Shown: one piece after another, positions 63,866 to 64,000 of the stretch
Numbering within the stretch: the first letter of the stretch is position 1
How the letters are laid out: each line of letters begins with the position of its first letter
Source: Pseudomonas reactans
GTDB lineage: Bacteria > Pseudomonadota > Gammaproteobacteria > Pseudomonadales > Pseudomonadaceae
Reading direction: 5' to 3'
Length of the DNA: 64,000 bases
Assembly: GCF_013385825.1 (NCBI RefSeq)
Contig: NZ_JACAPG010000010.1
Coordinates: 116,157 to 180,156 of the forward strand
Notes under the pieces: generated by a model
Seen by the model: only the letters and a program-made list of their open reading frames with translations
What the model was told of the DNA's origin: nothing
Databases searched by the model: none
Translations under genes and position numbers: made by a program

Positions 63866-64000
63866 AGGTCTTGACTGTGTACATATCCGTTGCTGCGGTA
63901 ACGGCGGCTTATGGTTCCGCTCTTACAGCGGGTCACTTTTGGAAGGACCCAAAAGTAACCAAAAGGTCCTCGCCCCACCACTCGGCACCTCGCTTAGGCT
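63866..64000. repeat. Non-coding 3' flank with a Pseudomonas repeat
   Basis: The 135 bp after hxcQ contain no supported gene. GGGTCACTTTTGGAAGGACC, then CCAAAAGTAACCAAAAGG and CCACTCGGCACCTCGC follow the dispersed sequence found downstream of many genes in fluorescent Pseudomonas (from memory). The window ends inside it. Confidence 0.5.

Overview
The window is a 64 kb piece of a Pseudomonas chromosome, most likely of the P. fluorescens group. The evidence is the high-GC codon use, the many REP-type inverted pairs with TGTAGGAGCGAGC or TGTGGCGAGGG heads, an OprD porin, close matches to E. coli AraF and AraG, an Hxc/Vre locus in the P. aeruginosa gene order, and A-rich AANAANAA (Crc/Hfq) motifs ahead of many catabolic genes. 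There are no rRNA, tRNA, CRISPR or phage genes. Almost all of it is accessory carbon and nitrogen catabolism, arranged in modules that carry their own regulators.

Layout. (1) 65-13376: an oxidative, non-phosphorylating L-arabinose pathway: GntR regulator, IlvD-type arabonate dehydratase, sugar-acid MFS transporter, FAH-family dehydratase, ketoglutarate semialdehyde dehydrogenase, SMP-30 lactonase, the ABC importer AraFGH, a secreted aldose epimerase and an SDR sugar dehydrogenase. Together these would carry arabinose to 2-oxoglutarate. (2) 13383-16403: a GST, and an AraC regulator divergent from an MFS exporter. (3) 16405-22553: agmatine and polyamine genes (LysR, aguA, aguB, PotF-like binding protein, a second Tat-exported agmatine deiminase homologue) and a YghU-like GST. 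(4) 22644-32350: a cluster resembling rhizobial rhizopine catabolism. mocB, mocC and mocA are on one strand behind a sigma-54 promoter; then come a sigma-54 activator, a LacI regulator with a perfect operator, and mocD-mocE-mocF plus a TIM-barrel isomerase. (5) 32401-44366: household and stress genes (DyP peroxidase, UppP, GNAT, GlxA-type regulator, NemR-like TetR with a PfpI protein and an Old Yellow Enzyme, quinone reductase, MFS, LysR, DoxX, hydrolase, zinc ADH). (6) 44371-44885: a REP-riddled tandem duplication holding two fragments of a dead mntP gene.

(7) 44898-53943: a MocR-type regulator divergent from a mevalonate/HMG operon. It encodes class II HMG-CoA reductase, HMG-CoA lyase, a type III CoA-transferase, a split MaoC-like dehydratase, a TctA-like transporter with a small membrane partner, and an OprD porin. 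(8) 54457-63865: a vreA-vreI-vreR cell-surface signalling unit followed by the Hxc type II secretion genes (hxcW, U, P, V, T, X, Y, Z, Q), with a possible Pho box in front. hxcR and hxcS are not seen before the window ends.

The most unusual content is the moc-like cluster with two stacked regulators, the extended mevalonate/HMG operon, the duplicated mntP remnant, and REP elements that supply stop codons or coding sequence to neighbouring genes.
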